Shown: positions 25,814-35,849, numbered from the stretch's first letter. The stretch: DNA of 64,000 nt from Nitrospirota bacterium (GCA_021790195.1 JAJYIF010000014.1:24673-88672), one strand, 5' to 3'. The notes: generated by a model not told the origin, from the letters alone. Translations and numbers: made by a program.

Positions 25814-26212
25814 CTACTTTCTCTGCTTTAGTTCGAATGCCTTTGCGGCCTTTTCCGCGGCAGCCTCCGCCCTCGCGGCGGCGGCCTCAGCCTTGTTCGC
25901 AGCAACTTCCGCCCTCTTGGCGGCAGCATCGGCCTTATCGCAGCAGTCTTTGGCCGTCTTCATCGCTTCGTCGGCCAGCGACTTTGCCTCTGATGCTTCT
26001 TTCTTTGCCTGCTCTATATCGGACGTGAGAGCGCCGACTTTCTTTTCAAGATTGTCCAGCCTCGACTCAACGGCGGAGACCCTTGATTCGAGCTTGCTGA
26101 TTCTCTCCACAAGCGGCTCTATCTGCTGCCTCACGTATTCCCTCGTAGCACACCCAAAAGAAAGGATCGATAACAGGCTCAGTGCCAATAAGATACCCAA
26201 AGTCTTCTTCAT
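25814..26212 (-). CDS. Lpp-like coiled-coil lipoprotein
   Basis: 132 residues from ATG 26212 with AAAGGAGGTG ahead. Signal peptide with lipobox SFGC, then one continuous coiled coil of heptads (ERISKLESRVSAVESRL) turning into an alanine-rich helix (AAAKRAEVAANKAEAAAARA) and ending in FELKQRK. The C-terminal Lys is the position used for covalent peptidoglycan attachment in Lpp, and an L,D-transpeptidase is the convergent neighbour; that link is an inference. Length is about twice that of E. coli Lpp, as in several alanine-zipper lipoproteins. Confidence 0.8.
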   Translation of the reverse strand: MKKTLGILLALSLLSILSFGCATREYVRQQIEPLVERISKLESRVSAVESRLDNLEKKVGALTSDIEQAKKEASEAKSLADEAMKTAKDCCDKADAAAKRAEVAANKAEAAAARAEAAAEKAAKAFELKQRK

Positions 26213-26370
26213 GTTTTCACCTCCTTTCGAAAGATGGTAATCCATTATTAAAAATGATACACCTAAAAAAACTAGAATTCAACCACTTTTGTCCGCGTTG
26301 TGAATCGGGCGGCCGTCGCCCTCGATTCGCCGTCTTTACATTTTTCGGTGATTTACGGTATCTTTTTAGG

Positions 26371-27027
26371 ATGATCGATTTGCACACCCACACCATCTTC
26401 AGCGACGGTGAACTGTTGCCGTTTGAACTGGTAAGAAGGGCCGCCGCAGTCGGCTGTAGCGCCATAGCAATAACCGACCATGTGGACGTTTCCAATATTG
26501 ATTTCGTGGTCCCGAGGATAGTAAAGGCGGTCAGAAGACTGAAGGAATATGTGCCCCTCGATGTAATCCCGGGAGCCGAGATAACACATGTCCCGCCGCG
26601 GCTCATCCAGGAACTCGTAAAGGAAGCGAGGACGCTGGGCGCGAAGATTGTGATCGTTCATGGAGAGACTATTACTGAGCCCGTCTCAGAGGGCACAAAC
26701 AGGGCCGCGATCGAGGCTGGAGCCGACATCCTCGCCCATCCGGGTCTGATTTCCACAGAGGACATTCTTTTCGCAAAAGACAAGGGTATTACCCTGGAAA
26801 TCACCTCGCGGAAGGGCCACTGTCTCTCAAACGGATATGTTGCTAGGGAGGCCGTTAAATTCGGAATATCCCTATCGATAAACACTGATTCGCACAGTCC
26901 TGGGGACCTTATTTCCAGGGAGGTCGCGCGGAGGGTGCTTTTCGGTGCCGGCATAGACGAAAGCCGCATCGATTCCATTTTTGAAAATTCAAAATTGCTT
27001 GTGGAAAAGGCCCTAAGGAGGGAGTGA
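26371..27027 (+). CDS. PHP-domain metal-dependent phosphoesterase
   Basis: 218 residues from ATG 26371 (MIDLHTHTIFSDGE), the canonical PHP start; upstream codons in the same frame lack homology. Metal-binding motifs are DLHTHTIFSDG, ITDHVD, HGETI, AHPG and NTDSHSPGDL. The size matches single-domain PHP proteins of the histidinol-phosphatase/YcdX kind, whose substrates vary. It overlaps or abuts the next gene (GTGATG), indicating co-translation. Assignment to histidine synthesis is not supported by neighbours. Confidence 0.88.
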   Translation: MIDLHTHTIFSDGELLPFELVRRAAAVGCSAIAITDHVDVSNIDFVVPRIVKAVRRLKEYVPLDVIPGAEITHVPPRLIQELVKEARTLGAKIVIVHGETITEPVSEGTNRAAIEAGADILAHPGLISTEDILFAKDKGITLEITSRKGHCLSNGYVAREAVKFGISLSINTDSHSPGDLISREVARRVLFGAGIDESRIDSIFENSKLLVEKALRRE

Positions 27028-27743
27028 TGCCGAAGGCGATTAAAAAGAGAGTTGTAAAGTCTCCAAAGTCTGAAGAGGGCGTTAAAGACGTCCTTTACGG
27101 CGCCAAGGAATATATAGGCGAAAGACAGAAGACCTTTTTTGTGGTTATCGTAGGAGCGATAGTGATCTCGGTCGCCGCTGCGGCGTTCTTCATTTACAGG
27201 TCCACCTCCGAGAGCAAGGCCCGGGCACTTGAATACAACGGCTACAAGATATATTACGGCCTCTTCCAGAAACAGCCTCTTCAAAAGGAAGAGCAGTATC
27301 AGAAGGCGTTTGAGAAATTCACTAAGGCATATGACATAAGAAGATCCCCCTATTCTCTTTTTTATATGGCGAACTGCCTGTACAACATGGGGAAATACGA
27401 CGAGGCCCTTAAGGACCTGAAAGACTTGACCTCGCGTTTTCCTGACGATGAGAGCTTCTTTGCGTTTTCTTATTATAAAATGTCGGATATCAGCTTGAAG
27501 AAAGGGGACAAGGAAGGGGCCCTGAAATTCCTCGATGCACTTTACCAGCGCAGAACAGCCCCGCTCAGGGACCTCGCCCTTGTCGAATCGGCAAGGGTGC
27601 TTGAGTCTATGGGAAAGACTGAAGAGGCGTCCGTGAAATACGCGGAGCTTGAGAAGGATTTCCCCGGATCGCCGTTTGCGGCAGAGGCGCAGGCAAAGAC
27701 CAGCGCAAGCGCAAAGACAGGGGCTCCTTCAAAGAATAAGTGA
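27027..27743 (+). CDS. YfgM-like membrane-anchored TPR protein
   Basis: 238 residues; GGAGGGA precedes GTG 27024 and ATG 27027, either of which could start. A basic cytoplasmic start is followed by one membrane helix (TFFVVIVGAIVISVAAAAFFIY) and three to four TPRs (FYMANCLYNMGKYDEALKDL, FSYYKMSDISLKKGDKEGAL). The C-terminal tail is low-complexity Ala/Ser/Lys. This layout resembles YfgM/BamD-type periplasmic chaperone adaptors. Likely cotranscribed with the PHP gene. Confidence 0.8.
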   Translation: MPKAIKKRVVKSPKSEEGVKDVLYGAKEYIGERQKTFFVVIVGAIVISVAAAAFFIYRSTSESKARALEYNGYKIYYGLFQKQPLQKEEQYQKAFEKFTKAYDIRRSPYSLFYMANCLYNMGKYDEALKDLKDLTSRFPDDESFFAFSYYKMSDISLKKGDKEGALKFLDALYQRRTAPLRDLALVESARVLESMGKTEEASVKYAELEKDFPGSPFAAEAQAKTSASAKTGAPSKNK

Positions 27744-27757
27744 GTGGACAATAACAG

Positions 27758-29110
27758 CTAATCTTCTGCCACGATATGCTTCTTGTCCAGGGAGGTTACG
27801 ATGATCTTCCTGACCCGTTTCCTTCTCGCTTCGTGTCTGTGTCTTAATACTCTGTGTTTGAACACTCTGTGTCTTACCGGCTTCCTTTTTTCAAGCCTGT
27901 CGTCACGATCCAGATGGAACTTTTCCTTCGGGGGAAGATAAACAGTCTCGCCGGCCTTAAGAGGACTCCTGCCGCCATCATCCTCGTTTAACTCCGCTAT
28001 AACGCTCACCGGAATTCCAGTCCTCTTCGAAATCTTCTTCAGGGTGTCGCCTTTTCTGACTGTGTATCTCGCCACAGAAAACTTCTCGTCTTCAGGGACG
28101 TTGGCAAGATTTGCCAAAAAAACAGCCTTCTTTCCGAAAGGTATTCTCAGCGTATAAGGCCTGACATTGGCCGGAGTGCTCCATCTCCTGATCTCAGGAT
28201 TAAGATCTCTGATTGTCTCAACCGAGGTCTCCGCGCAACGAGCGGCAACGTCGAGGTCAAGCGGGCCGTCGAGAACGACCTCATCATATTCAAAGGGCGC
28301 ACGATAAACAAGATCGTCGAAGCCGTAGTAACCGGGGTTTGCCGCAATCAGCTTGGCGGCGATAAACCTGGGCACGTACTCCTTTGTTTCCTTTTTTATG
28401 TGGCGGGTATTCAGCAGCGCCCAGTAGTTATCGCTCTTGGTCCTGTTGAGCGCCTTGAGTATCTTCCCTTCGCCGGCATTATAGGCGGCCATGGCGAGAT
28501 TCCACGACCCGAACATGTCGTAAAGGTCCTTTAGGTAGCTGGCGGCGGCAGCGGTGGACTTCACAGGGTCCTTCCGTTCGTCCCGCCACCAATCAATCGT
28601 AAGACCATACTTCTTGGCAGTGGAGGCGATGAACTGCCACGGACCCACCGCCCTTGCCACGGAATAGGCATTTGGATTGAATCCGCTTTCTATGAGCGGG
28701 AGAAAGGCTATGTCCTCCGGAATGTTATAGGACTTCAGTATCTCCTTCATGAGTTCGACATACTCACCAGAGCGCTGAAGGTAGAGAGAGAACCTTTCCT
28801 TTATCTTCTCCGTAAAGAGGGTTATGCTTTTCTCCACTGCCTTTTCGGCCACAGGGTTTGAAGCATAGGACACCGGGACATTCTCCTTGGGATCGGGGGA
28901 GACCGGTGACTCAGTCTTCGGGGCAACAGAAATTACGTCCGGGTCGGCCTTGTCCGCCGGGGCCCTGTTTTGGCTCGGCTCCTGACTAGAAGGAGCGACT
29001 TGAAACGGCGCGGTGCTTTCGGTCCCTATCCCCTTATCGATTTCAACTGCAAATAAATAAGATGGGGAGAAAAAGAGCAAAAAAAAGAGGGCAAGCGATT
29101 TTAACATCAT
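27758..29110 (-). CDS. Membrane-bound lytic transglycosylase (MltD-like) with LysM
   Basis: 450 residues. Signal peptide, Pro/Ser-rich linker, then an SLT domain: the catalytic Glu is in PLIESGFNPNAYS, followed by AVGPWQFIASTAKKYGL and MAAYNAGEGKI. A single LysM (YTVRKGDTLKKISKRTG....LPP) at ~355-400 binds peptidoglycan. It cleaves glycan strands to anhydromuropeptides. The last 45 residues are strikingly basic (RHRVFKHRVLRHRHEARRKR), unusual for the family and perhaps for wall or nucleic-acid contact. Confidence 0.92.
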   Translation of the reverse strand: MMLKSLALFFLLFFSPSYLFAVEIDKGIGTESTAPFQVAPSSQEPSQNRAPADKADPDVISVAPKTESPVSPDPKENVPVSYASNPVAEKAVEKSITLFTEKIKERFSLYLQRSGEYVELMKEILKSYNIPEDIAFLPLIESGFNPNAYSVARAVGPWQFIASTAKKYGLTIDWWRDERKDPVKSTAAAASYLKDLYDMFGSWNLAMAAYNAGEGKILKALNRTKSDNYWALLNTRHIKKETKEYVPRFIAAKLIAANPGYYGFDDLVYRAPFEYDEVVLDGPLDLDVAARCAETSVETIRDLNPEIRRWSTPANVRPYTLRIPFGKKAVFLANLANVPEDEKFSVARYTVRKGDTLKKISKRTGIPVSVIAELNEDDGGRSPLKAGETVYLPPKEKFHLDRDDRLEKRKPVRHRVFKHRVLRHRHEARRKRVRKIIVTSLDKKHIVAED

Positions 29111-29229
29111 ATGCGTTTATTTATACCCCAAAAATACTTTTTTGTCAAGAATTCTGCGATAATTCCTGAGAAGCTGGCTTCGTTGCATCGAAACCGTTTG
29201 TAGATCTTTTTGCAAAACCTATCGGGAAA

Positions 29230-29631
29230 ATGTTAAATTTTTTCGTCATGGTCCGCTACGGAGAGAAAGCGATAAAGCGAGCAAAACTTGAGGTGTGGAA
29301 GAACCCGAGCGCCGAGAGAGACTACGAAATCAAAATAAGTTTTCCGGAGTTCACCTGCCTATGCCCCCGTTCAGGATACCCTGACTTCGCGGTCATTTTG
29401 ATGACCTACGTGCCGGACAAGAAGATTGTAGAACTCAAATCTCTCAAGCTCTATCTGAATTCTTTCAGAGACATCCACATGTCCCATGAGGAGGCCATAA
29501 ACAGGATCTATTCCGAACTCGAAAGGAAATTGAGGCCTCGCTTCCTCGAAGTCACCGGAGATTTCAATCCAAGGGGCAATGTAAAGACCGTGGTGAGGGT
29601 TTGCTCCGGGGACCTGAGACGGCGGCAGTAA
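29230..29631 (+). CDS. queF: NADPH-dependent preQ0 reductase QueF (short type)
   Basis: 133 residues, the single-domain (type I, T-fold) QueF length. The nucleophilic Cys45 and general-acid Asp52 lie in [26 protein letters not shown] is the NADPH/QueF motif and HMSHEE carries the substrate Glu. It reduces 7-cyano-7-deazaguanine to preQ1 for queuosine in tRNA. A start at ATG 29248 is also possible. No other que gene is present, and I see no convincing preQ1 riboswitch in 29111-29229. Confidence 0.95.
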   Translation: MLNFFVMVRYGEKAIKRAKLEVWKNPSAERDYEIKISFPEFTCLCPRSGYPDFAVILMTYVPDKKIVELKSLKLYLNSFRDIHMSHEEAINRIYSELERKLRPRFLEVTGDFNPRGNVKTVVRVCSGDLRRRQ

Positions 29632-29769
29632 AGTCCCGTTACAGAGTCTTCCGAGAAAGCATTTCTGTCTCTTCCGACGCCGGTTTTCCCTGCCGCTTCC
29701 ACTGGCTAAAACGCACATTTCCGAAATATGCTTCTTATGTGCTAATATTTTTATATGGTAAAGGATCTG

Positions 29770-31608
29770 ATGCTCCACGGTTCCATCGGTCCGGTCGATT
29801 TTTTTGTTTTTGTGGCGGGCGCGAACGTGGGGAATATCTATTTCTACGAAGAGAGGGGAGAGGGAATAAGGTTTTTTTCGAAGGGAAACGAACTCTCTCT
29901 GTCGAATGAGTACGTCCGGTACGGTGGTACGGGCGGCAGCTTTTGCGAGTACATGTTTGGGGTCGAAAAACCGTTTAAGGATCTGGTCAAGCCGAATGTC
30001 CTTAACCGGCTGGTGATGTTCGGGGCATTTCTTGATCAGAACGAAAAGCTCGTATTTACCAACGACACGTCCGGTTCGGAGTCGTTCCTCAGGCTTTTTC
30101 TCCTCGGTCATGCCGTGAGGAACTATTATTTCTTCGTATCCTCTGATAACAAGACCGAACCGAAAAGACGGCAGCGCCAGATATTGAGGTCGGTGGGAAA
30201 GTTCTTAAAGAGGAACGACCGGATAACTCATGATGCCGATGCAGAACTCCTTGAAGGTATGGTGGGAGCGCTTGACGAGCCACAATCGACTGTTTTCGTC
30301 TTCAAGCTCGTCCATCGAGAGAACCTCGAATTCTCGAGAACGTTCCTGGATATTTATTCAGAAAGAAGCATGCTGCGGCCGGAGGAGGAGACGCTCTTGG
30401 ACGGCATAGCCCTTAAATACCACATAGACGATTATCAGCAGGAACGAATGAAGATCGACTGCATGTACAGGCACCCTGAGAACAAGAATGTCGTGGATGA
30501 ATACAGGGACATATTGCTCGGAATTGCAAGCAAAGAGACCGCTCAGCAATCGGCCCTTGCAAGACTTCACCGGCTGAGGACATTAAGTATACGCAACAAT
30601 ATCCCCGGCATACTCTTCGATACCCTCGATGCCCTCCTTCTTAAAGGCAAAGACTTCCAGGCCGTCGAGGAGCCGGAGTATCTGAGGGAATCTCGGGCCA
30701 TTCTGGAGAACCTTTTTTTCAAGAGTCCTTCCCTGAAAAGCCACATAATTAACGAGGACATAGCAAAACTGATCAGGGCCAAACACGCGGCCCATACGCA
30801 GAGCGACGCCGGGTTTGAACGCATTCTCCTTGACATAGGGAAGTCCTGTGACGAGTTCGCCCGGGAGAACAACGACTTCAGCATATTCGAGGAACTGAGC
30901 TCCATAATCACCTACTTCGACAGATACGACAACATCCAATCGTTTCTGAGCAGGGTAGCCTTTATGGAGCAGCTCGAACTCACCGAGACATTACTGAGAA
31001 GTCTAATGGGCAACAAGAGGGAGTTCGACGCGCTGGACAAAAACCTCTTCAGGGAGATATTCGTAGCCGACCTCCTGGCTAACAGATACATCACCTTTTT
31101 TGGAAAGAAGAAGATCAGGACCCTTACCGATGGGATCGAGAGGGTCTCGCGGGGAGATGCCTCGCTGAAGGACCTGATCTCGGCCTTGTATAAGATCAGC
31201 GAAGAAGAAAGGGTTTACAAATATATACGCGCCTCCCTGAAAGAAAGGATCCATGAGTTATACACGTCCCTCGACGTCAAGGAAGAGATGATTAGGATAC
31301 GCAGCGAAATAGAGAAAGAACTTATCAGGCAGGGCATCGGATGGGAGGTCCGGGAAAGTCTTTTCGATAGGGTGCTTCTCGATCTGAAAAAGGAATCCTA
31401 TTACGTCAATCATCTCTTGCCGATGATAAAGAAGAACGAGGACCTCGCTCTCAGGGAAGATTTCTTAAATAACAGCGGCCTCGACCGTTTCTACATTGAG
31501 AGCATCGAAAAGGAGCACTTCAGGGGAAACGGCTTTAAGTCGCTGCTTCAAACGCCGATAGGTGAAGACAGGGAATTTTCTGGTGCTGGAGGCGGCGAGC
31601 GGATTTGA
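29770..31608 (+). CDS. Large uncharacterised protein, possibly the TIGR04442 family
   Basis: 612 residues from ATG 29770, preferred over ATG 29755 because AAAGGA lies 5 nt ahead. Residues 1-150 are mixed beta (HGSIGPVDFFVFVAGANVGNIYFYEE; later FLRLFLLGHAVRNYYFFVSSD), the remainder is helical and charged with no Walker or metal motif. I recall proteins of this size and type annotated as TIGR04442 in Geobacter-like bacteria, but cannot verify it. The last seven codons overlap the 3' end of the antisense tRNA-Cys. Confidence 0.7.
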   Translation: MLHGSIGPVDFFVFVAGANVGNIYFYEERGEGIRFFSKGNELSLSNEYVRYGGTGGSFCEYMFGVEKPFKDLVKPNVLNRLVMFGAFLDQNEKLVFTNDTSGSESFLRLFLLGHAVRNYYFFVSSDNKTEPKRRQRQILRSVGKFLKRNDRITHDADAELLEGMVGALDEPQSTVFVFKLVHRENLEFSRTFLDIYSERSMLRPEEETLLDGIALKYHIDDYQQERMKIDCMYRHPENKNVVDEYRDILLGIASKETAQQSALARLHRLRTLSIRNNIPGILFDTLDALLLKGKDFQAVEEPEYLRESRAILENLFFKSPSLKSHIINEDIAKLIRAKHAAHTQSDAGFERILLDIGKSCDEFARENNDFSIFEELSSIITYFDRYDNIQSFLSRVAFMEQLELTETLLRSLMGNKREFDALDKNLFREIFVADLLANRYITFFGKKKIRTLTDGIERVSRGDASLKDLISALYKISEEERVYKYIRASLKERIHELYTSLDVKEEMIRIRSEIEKELIRQGIGWEVRESLFDRVLLDLKKESYYVNHLLPMIKKNEDLALREDFLNNSGLDRFYIESIEKEHFRGNGFKSLLQTPIGEDREFSGAGGGERI

Positions 31609-31661
31609 ACCGCTGCATAAAGGTTTTGCAGACCTCTCCCTTGCCACTTGGGTACGCCGCC
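31587..31661 (-). tRNA. tRNA-Cys (anticodon GCA)
   Basis: Minus strand: acceptor GGCGGCG/CGCCGCC, D arm CCCAAGTGGCAAGGG, anticodon arm with CTGCAAA (GCA), T arm GCGGTTCAAATCCGC, encoded CCA. Its 3' 22 nt overlap the end of the convergent 612-residue CDS. Confidence 0.96.
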
Positions 31662-31670
31662 GTCTTCTTA

Positions 31671-31738
31671 GTAACAAGTTATTGGTAACGGGTAACGAGT
31701 CTTAATCTGTACGCTGCTCGTTACTTGTTGCTCGTTAC
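31671..31738. repeat. Palindromic repeat, copy 2, between tRNA genes
   Basis: Left arm GTAACAAGTTATTGGTAACG and GGTAACGAG faces right arm CTCGTTACTTGTTG and CTCGTTAC. It lies between tRNA-Cys and tRNA-Gly. Confidence 0.75.
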
Positions 31739-31747
31739 TGTCCTTCT

Positions 31748-31823
31748 TGGAGCGGGCGACGGGATTCGAACCCGCGACCCCAACCTTGGCAAGGTTGTGC
31801 TCTACCAACTGAGCTACACCCGC
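31748..31823 (-). tRNA. tRNA-Gly (anticodon GCC)
   Basis: Minus strand: acceptor GCGGGTG/CGCCCGC, D arm GCTCAGTTGGTAGAGC, anticodon arm AACCT TGCCA AGGTT (GCC), T arm GCGGGTTCGAATCCCGT, encoded TCCA. Confidence 0.97.
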
Positions 31824-31847
31824 ATTTTTACTCTTCCAATCCGGCTG

Positions 31848-31856
31848 TGATATAAT
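31848..31856 (+). promoter_or_regulatory. Extended -10 promoter of the trp operon
   Basis: TGATATAAT, a perfect extended -10, 30 nt before the trpE ATG; the -35 is poor. No attenuator leader peptide fits in the short gap. Confidence 0.5.
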
Positions 31857-31885
31857 GGTTGAACATCAAATTTTAATGAATAATA

Positions 31886-33388
31886 ATGGATTTTGTCAAT
31901 ATGACTCACCCTGATATTAACGAATTCAAGAAGTTATGCTCCAAGGGAAACCTCATACCGGTTTACAGGGAGATCCTCGCCGACACGGACACCCCCGTAT
32001 CGGCCTTTCTGAAGATAGACGACGGCCGCTACTCCTTCCTTCTCGAAAGCGTAGAAGGCGGGGAGAAATGGGCAAGGTATTCTTTTCTGGGGAGCAGGCC
32101 GATGACTGTCATCAGGAACTTCGGCCGCTCAGTCGAAATTATCAGAAATGGTAAGAAGGAGACGCGTTCCGTTGTAAGAGACCCTCTGGAGGTCGTGAAG
32201 GATGTTCTCGCCGAATACAGGCCTGTGCCGAACCCCGGCCTGCCACGTTTTTTCGGCGGCGCAGTAGGTTTCATCGGTTACGACGCCGTCCGTTTCTTCG
32301 AGAGAATGCCGGAACGTGAAAAACCGGGGCTGGGGTTGCCCGACATTTTTTTCATGATCACCGACACCCTTGTCATCTTCGACAATGTCACTCAGAAAAT
32401 AAAGGTCGTCTCGAACGCTCATGTCGACGGAACTTCTCCAGTCGCAGCTTACAAAGAGGCAGTCGGAAAGATAGATGCCCTCATAAAGAAGCTGAGAAGG
32501 AACATAAAGGTTCATTCCCTTTCTGCGGCAAAGCCTTCCAGGAAAGCCCGGCAAAACGTAAGATCCAATTTCACGCAGGGACGTTATGAGCGGGCGGTGC
32601 TTAAGGCGAAAGAGTATATCAGGGCCGGAGATATCTTCCAGGTCGTGCCCTCGCAGCGTTTCGAGGCGCGGATCGGTGTTGAGCCCTTTGAGATCTATCG
32701 GGCGCTGAGACTCATCAATCCCTCGCCTTATATGTATTTTCTCCGATGCGGCGACTCGACGATCACCGGCACGTCCCCCGAAGTCCTGGTGAGGCTCGAA
32801 AAGAACAGGATTGAGCTTAGGCCGATAGCCGGAACGCGTCCCAGAGGCGTTACCGAGGAAGAGGACGAGGCGCTCGAAAAGGAACTTCTCGCCGACCCGA
32901 AGGAGAGGGCGGAGCATATCATGCTTGTAGATCTCGGCAGAAACGATGTCGGAAGGGTAAGCAAGTCCGGAAGCGTTCACGTAAGCGAACTCATGGTCAT
33001 CGAGAGATACTCCCACGTTATGCATATAGTCTCAAACGTTCGCGGAACGCTCGGGGGAGGGAATGACGCTTTTGACGTTGTGAGGGCCTGTTTCCCCGCC
33101 GGGACTGTCACGGGAGCACCGAAGATACGGGCCATGGAGATCATCGATGAACTGGAGCCCACAAGGCGCGGGCCTTATGCCGGCGCGGTCGGATACTTCG
33201 GCTTTTCGGGCAACATGGACACCTGTATCACGATCCGGACGCTTGTCATAAAGGACAAAGTCGCATATATCCAGGCCGGCGGCGGCGTTGTTGCCGACAG
33301 TGTCCCCGCGCTCGAATATCAGGAGACGGTCAACAAGGCGAAGGCCATGATGCGCGCTGTCGAGATGGCCGAAAGGGGGCTCGAGTAG
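31886..33388 (+). CDS. trpE: Anthranilate synthase component I
   Basis: 500 residues, normal length. The N-terminal regulatory half contains LLES (tryptophan-binding LLES motif at ~44-48) and the C-terminal chorismate-binding half contains FQVVPSQRFEA, PSPYMYFLR, PIAGTRPRG, LVDLGRNDVG and FPAGTVTGAPKIRAME. Uses chorismate and ammonia from TrpG. The LLES element implies feedback inhibition by tryptophan. The stop adjoins the trpG start. An ATG five codons inside is an alternative start; no strong ribosome site is seen for either. Confidence 0.97.
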   Translation: MDFVNMTHPDINEFKKLCSKGNLIPVYREILADTDTPVSAFLKIDDGRYSFLLESVEGGEKWARYSFLGSRPMTVIRNFGRSVEIIRNGKKETRSVVRDPLEVVKDVLAEYRPVPNPGLPRFFGGAVGFIGYDAVRFFERMPEREKPGLGLPDIFFMITDTLVIFDNVTQKIKVVSNAHVDGTSPVAAYKEAVGKIDALIKKLRRNIKVHSLSAAKPSRKARQNVRSNFTQGRYERAVLKAKEYIRAGDIFQVVPSQRFEARIGVEPFEIYRALRLINPSPYMYFLRCGDSTITGTSPEVLVRLEKNRIELRPIAGTRPRGVTEEEDEALEKELLADPKERAEHIMLVDLGRNDVGRVSKSGSVHVSELMVIERYSHVMHIVSNVRGTLGGGNDAFDVVRACFPAGTVTGAPKIRAMEIIDELEPTRRGPYAGAVGYFGFSGNMDTCITIRTLVIKDKVAYIQAGGGVVADSVPALEYQETVNKAKAMMRAVEMAERGLE

Positions 33389-33957
<569 letters not shown>

Positions 33958-33961
<4 letters not shown>

Positions 33962-34968
33962 TAAAAGAGGCGGTCAGCCTTCTCGTTCAGTCCATGCACC
34001 TCTCCGAGAAAGAAATGGCTGAGTGCATGAAGGAGGTAATGGAGGGGAAGTGCTCTGATGCCCAGATAGGGGCGTTTCTCACTGCGCTTCGCATAAAGGG
34101 AGAGACCGTCGAGGAGATAACGGGCGCTGCCAAGATAATGAGAGAGAAGGCGGCCACCATAAAGGCGCCTGAGGGAGTGGTCGATACATGCGGCACAGGC
34201 GGAGACATGTCTCATACTTTCAACATCTCCACAGCGGCAGCGGTCGTTGCAGCAGCTGCAGGGGTTCCCGTTGCCAAGCATGGAAATCGTTCCGTCTCAA
34301 GCCGGTCGGGTAGCGCCGACGTCCTGGAAGCCCTCGGGGTCAAAATAGACCTACCCCCGGATAAGGTCGAAAAATGCATATTTGAAACCGGATTTGGTTT
34401 TCTTTATGCGCCGATTTTTCACCCGGCGATGAGGTATGCCATAGGACCGAGAAGAGAGATAAGCATAAGGACCATCTTCAATATTCTCGGTCCGCTGACC
34501 AATCCTGCCGGCGCAAAGAGGCAGGTATTGGGTGTTTTTGCAGACAAGCTCACGGAGCCCCTTGCGCAGGTGCTCGGGAATCTCGGGACCGAAGACACGA
34601 TGGTAGTCCACGGAGAAGACGGTCTGGATGAGATAACGATCTCCGACGGCACAAAAGTTTCGCGCTGCAGGGGAGGCAAAGTGGACACATTTTTCATCAC
34701 TCCTGAAGATTTCGGCCTGCAGAGGGCCGATGTCGAAAACCTTTCGGGGGGTGACAAGGATACGAATGCCGGATTGCTCATGGCGGTCCTAAAGGGCGAG
34801 CGCGGGCCGAAGCGCGATATTGTGCTCATGAATGCGTCGGCGGCCCTGGTGATCTCGGATAAGGCAAAGGATTTCAGAGACGCAGTCCTTATTGTATCGG
34901 ATGCGGTCGATTCCGGGAGGGCACTCAAGAAACTTGAGGAGATAGTCAGGGTTTCGAATTCGCTATAA
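33958..34968 (+). CDS. trpD: Anthranilate phosphoribosyltransferase
   Basis: 336 residues from ATG 33958, overlapping the trpG stop (ATGA); the upstream in-frame extension is antisense-free shadow of trpG. PRPP-binding motif [17 protein letters not shown], the [21 protein letters not shown] segment and [11 protein letters not shown] are all intact. It joins anthranilate to PRPP. No trpC, F, B or A follows in the window, so the rest of the pathway must be elsewhere. Confidence 0.97.
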
Positions 34969-35020
34969 CGGCGGCCTGAATCCGTTCTGGTTTCGAGTCT
35001 TTGCGTTTGAAGGGAGCAAA

Positions 35021-35494
35021 ATGATAAAGACCCATAGTCGCCGACCCCACAGGGAACGGCAGCCCGTCAGAATCCGTGCTCACGGCCCCTCCCTTGAAGA
35101 CCTGGAGAGGGCTGGGAGACTGCGCGAGGCCCTGGAGGCTCTATATGAGGCGAACAAGAGAACTCCGGTCATCGTAGAGGGCAAAAAAGACGCTCTCGCC
35201 CTGCGGAACCTCGGTCTCGTGGGAGAAATCATAACCCTCCACAGGGGAAACAGTCTCTACGAATTCTCCGAAGAGGTGTCCGAGAAATTCCACAAAGTCA
35301 TACTCCTTCTCGACTGGGACGACAAGGGAGAGGCCCTCCACAAGATCCTCGCAGCGAACCTCAGGGGACAGTGGGAAGAATACTCGGGGTTCCGCGAGAT
35401 CCTGAGGATACTCTGCCAAAAAGACATCAAGGACATTGAGGGCATACCTAAGCTCCTGAAGAACCTTGAGGGCGATGAGACTGCTGGGCATTAA
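35021..35494 (+). CDS. Toprim-domain protein
   Basis: 157 residues. A basic N-terminus is followed by a helical segment and a Toprim fold: PVIVEGKKDALALRNLGL (Glu of the first motif) and VILLLDWDDKGEAL (DxD motif). The size and order resemble RNase M5/DnaG-like small Toprim proteins of unknown role that bind nucleic acid. The next gene (YraN) starts within its 3' end, so the two are translationally coupled. No 5S rRNA lies nearby to support an M5 role. Confidence 0.8.
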   Translation: MIKTHSRRPHRERQPVRIRAHGPSLEDLERAGRLREALEALYEANKRTPVIVEGKKDALALRNLGLVGEIITLHRGNSLYEFSEEVSEKFHKVILLLDWDDKGEALHKILAANLRGQWEEYSGFREILRILCQKDIKDIEGIPKLLKNLEGDETAGH

Positions 35495-35822
35495 AGGCGA
35501 AGACCTCGCTGCCAGGTTTCTCATGAAGAAGGGCTACAAGGTCGTAGATAGAAACTTCAAGACACCGATCGGCGAAATAGACATTGTTGCAAAAGACGGA
35601 GAATTTCTTGTCTTTGTCGAAGTGAAGACCAGGTGCAGCGATGCCTTCGGCCATCCCTTCGAGGCAGTAGACGCAAGGAAGCGGGAGAAACTCCGGAAGG
35701 TCGCCCTGTATTACCTCAAGAACCGGTGGAAAAAAGACGCTCCTTCGAGGTTCGATGTCCTGAGCATCAGAGCCGAAAACGGCAAAGATGAGATAGAGCA
35801 TATAATAGATGCATTTGAATAG
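35475..35822 (+). CDS. YraN/UPF0102 family nuclease-like protein
   Basis: 115 residues from ATG 35475 (TTG 35466 possible). Endonuclease-like core with GEDLAARFLMKKGYKVVDRNFK, GEIDIVAKDGEFLVFVEVKTR (the E...D...ExK PD-(D/E)xK residues) and DAVDARK-like FEAVDARKREKL. Members are predicted Holliday-junction-type nucleases. Length is normal. It overlaps the Toprim gene by 20 nt. Confidence 0.92.
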   Translation: MRLLGIKGEDLAARFLMKKGYKVVDRNFKTPIGEIDIVAKDGEFLVFVEVKTRCSDAFGHPFEAVDARKREKLRKVALYYLKNRWKKDAPSRFDVLSIRAENGKDEIEHIIDAFE

Positions 35823-35849
35823 GATTCCTGTCAGCGTCGGATTATTACT

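Noticed and set aside
29111..29229. preQ1 riboswitch before queF
   Set aside because: An A-rich tail (CAAAACC) is present but the defining stem and C-rich loop pattern are not convincing.
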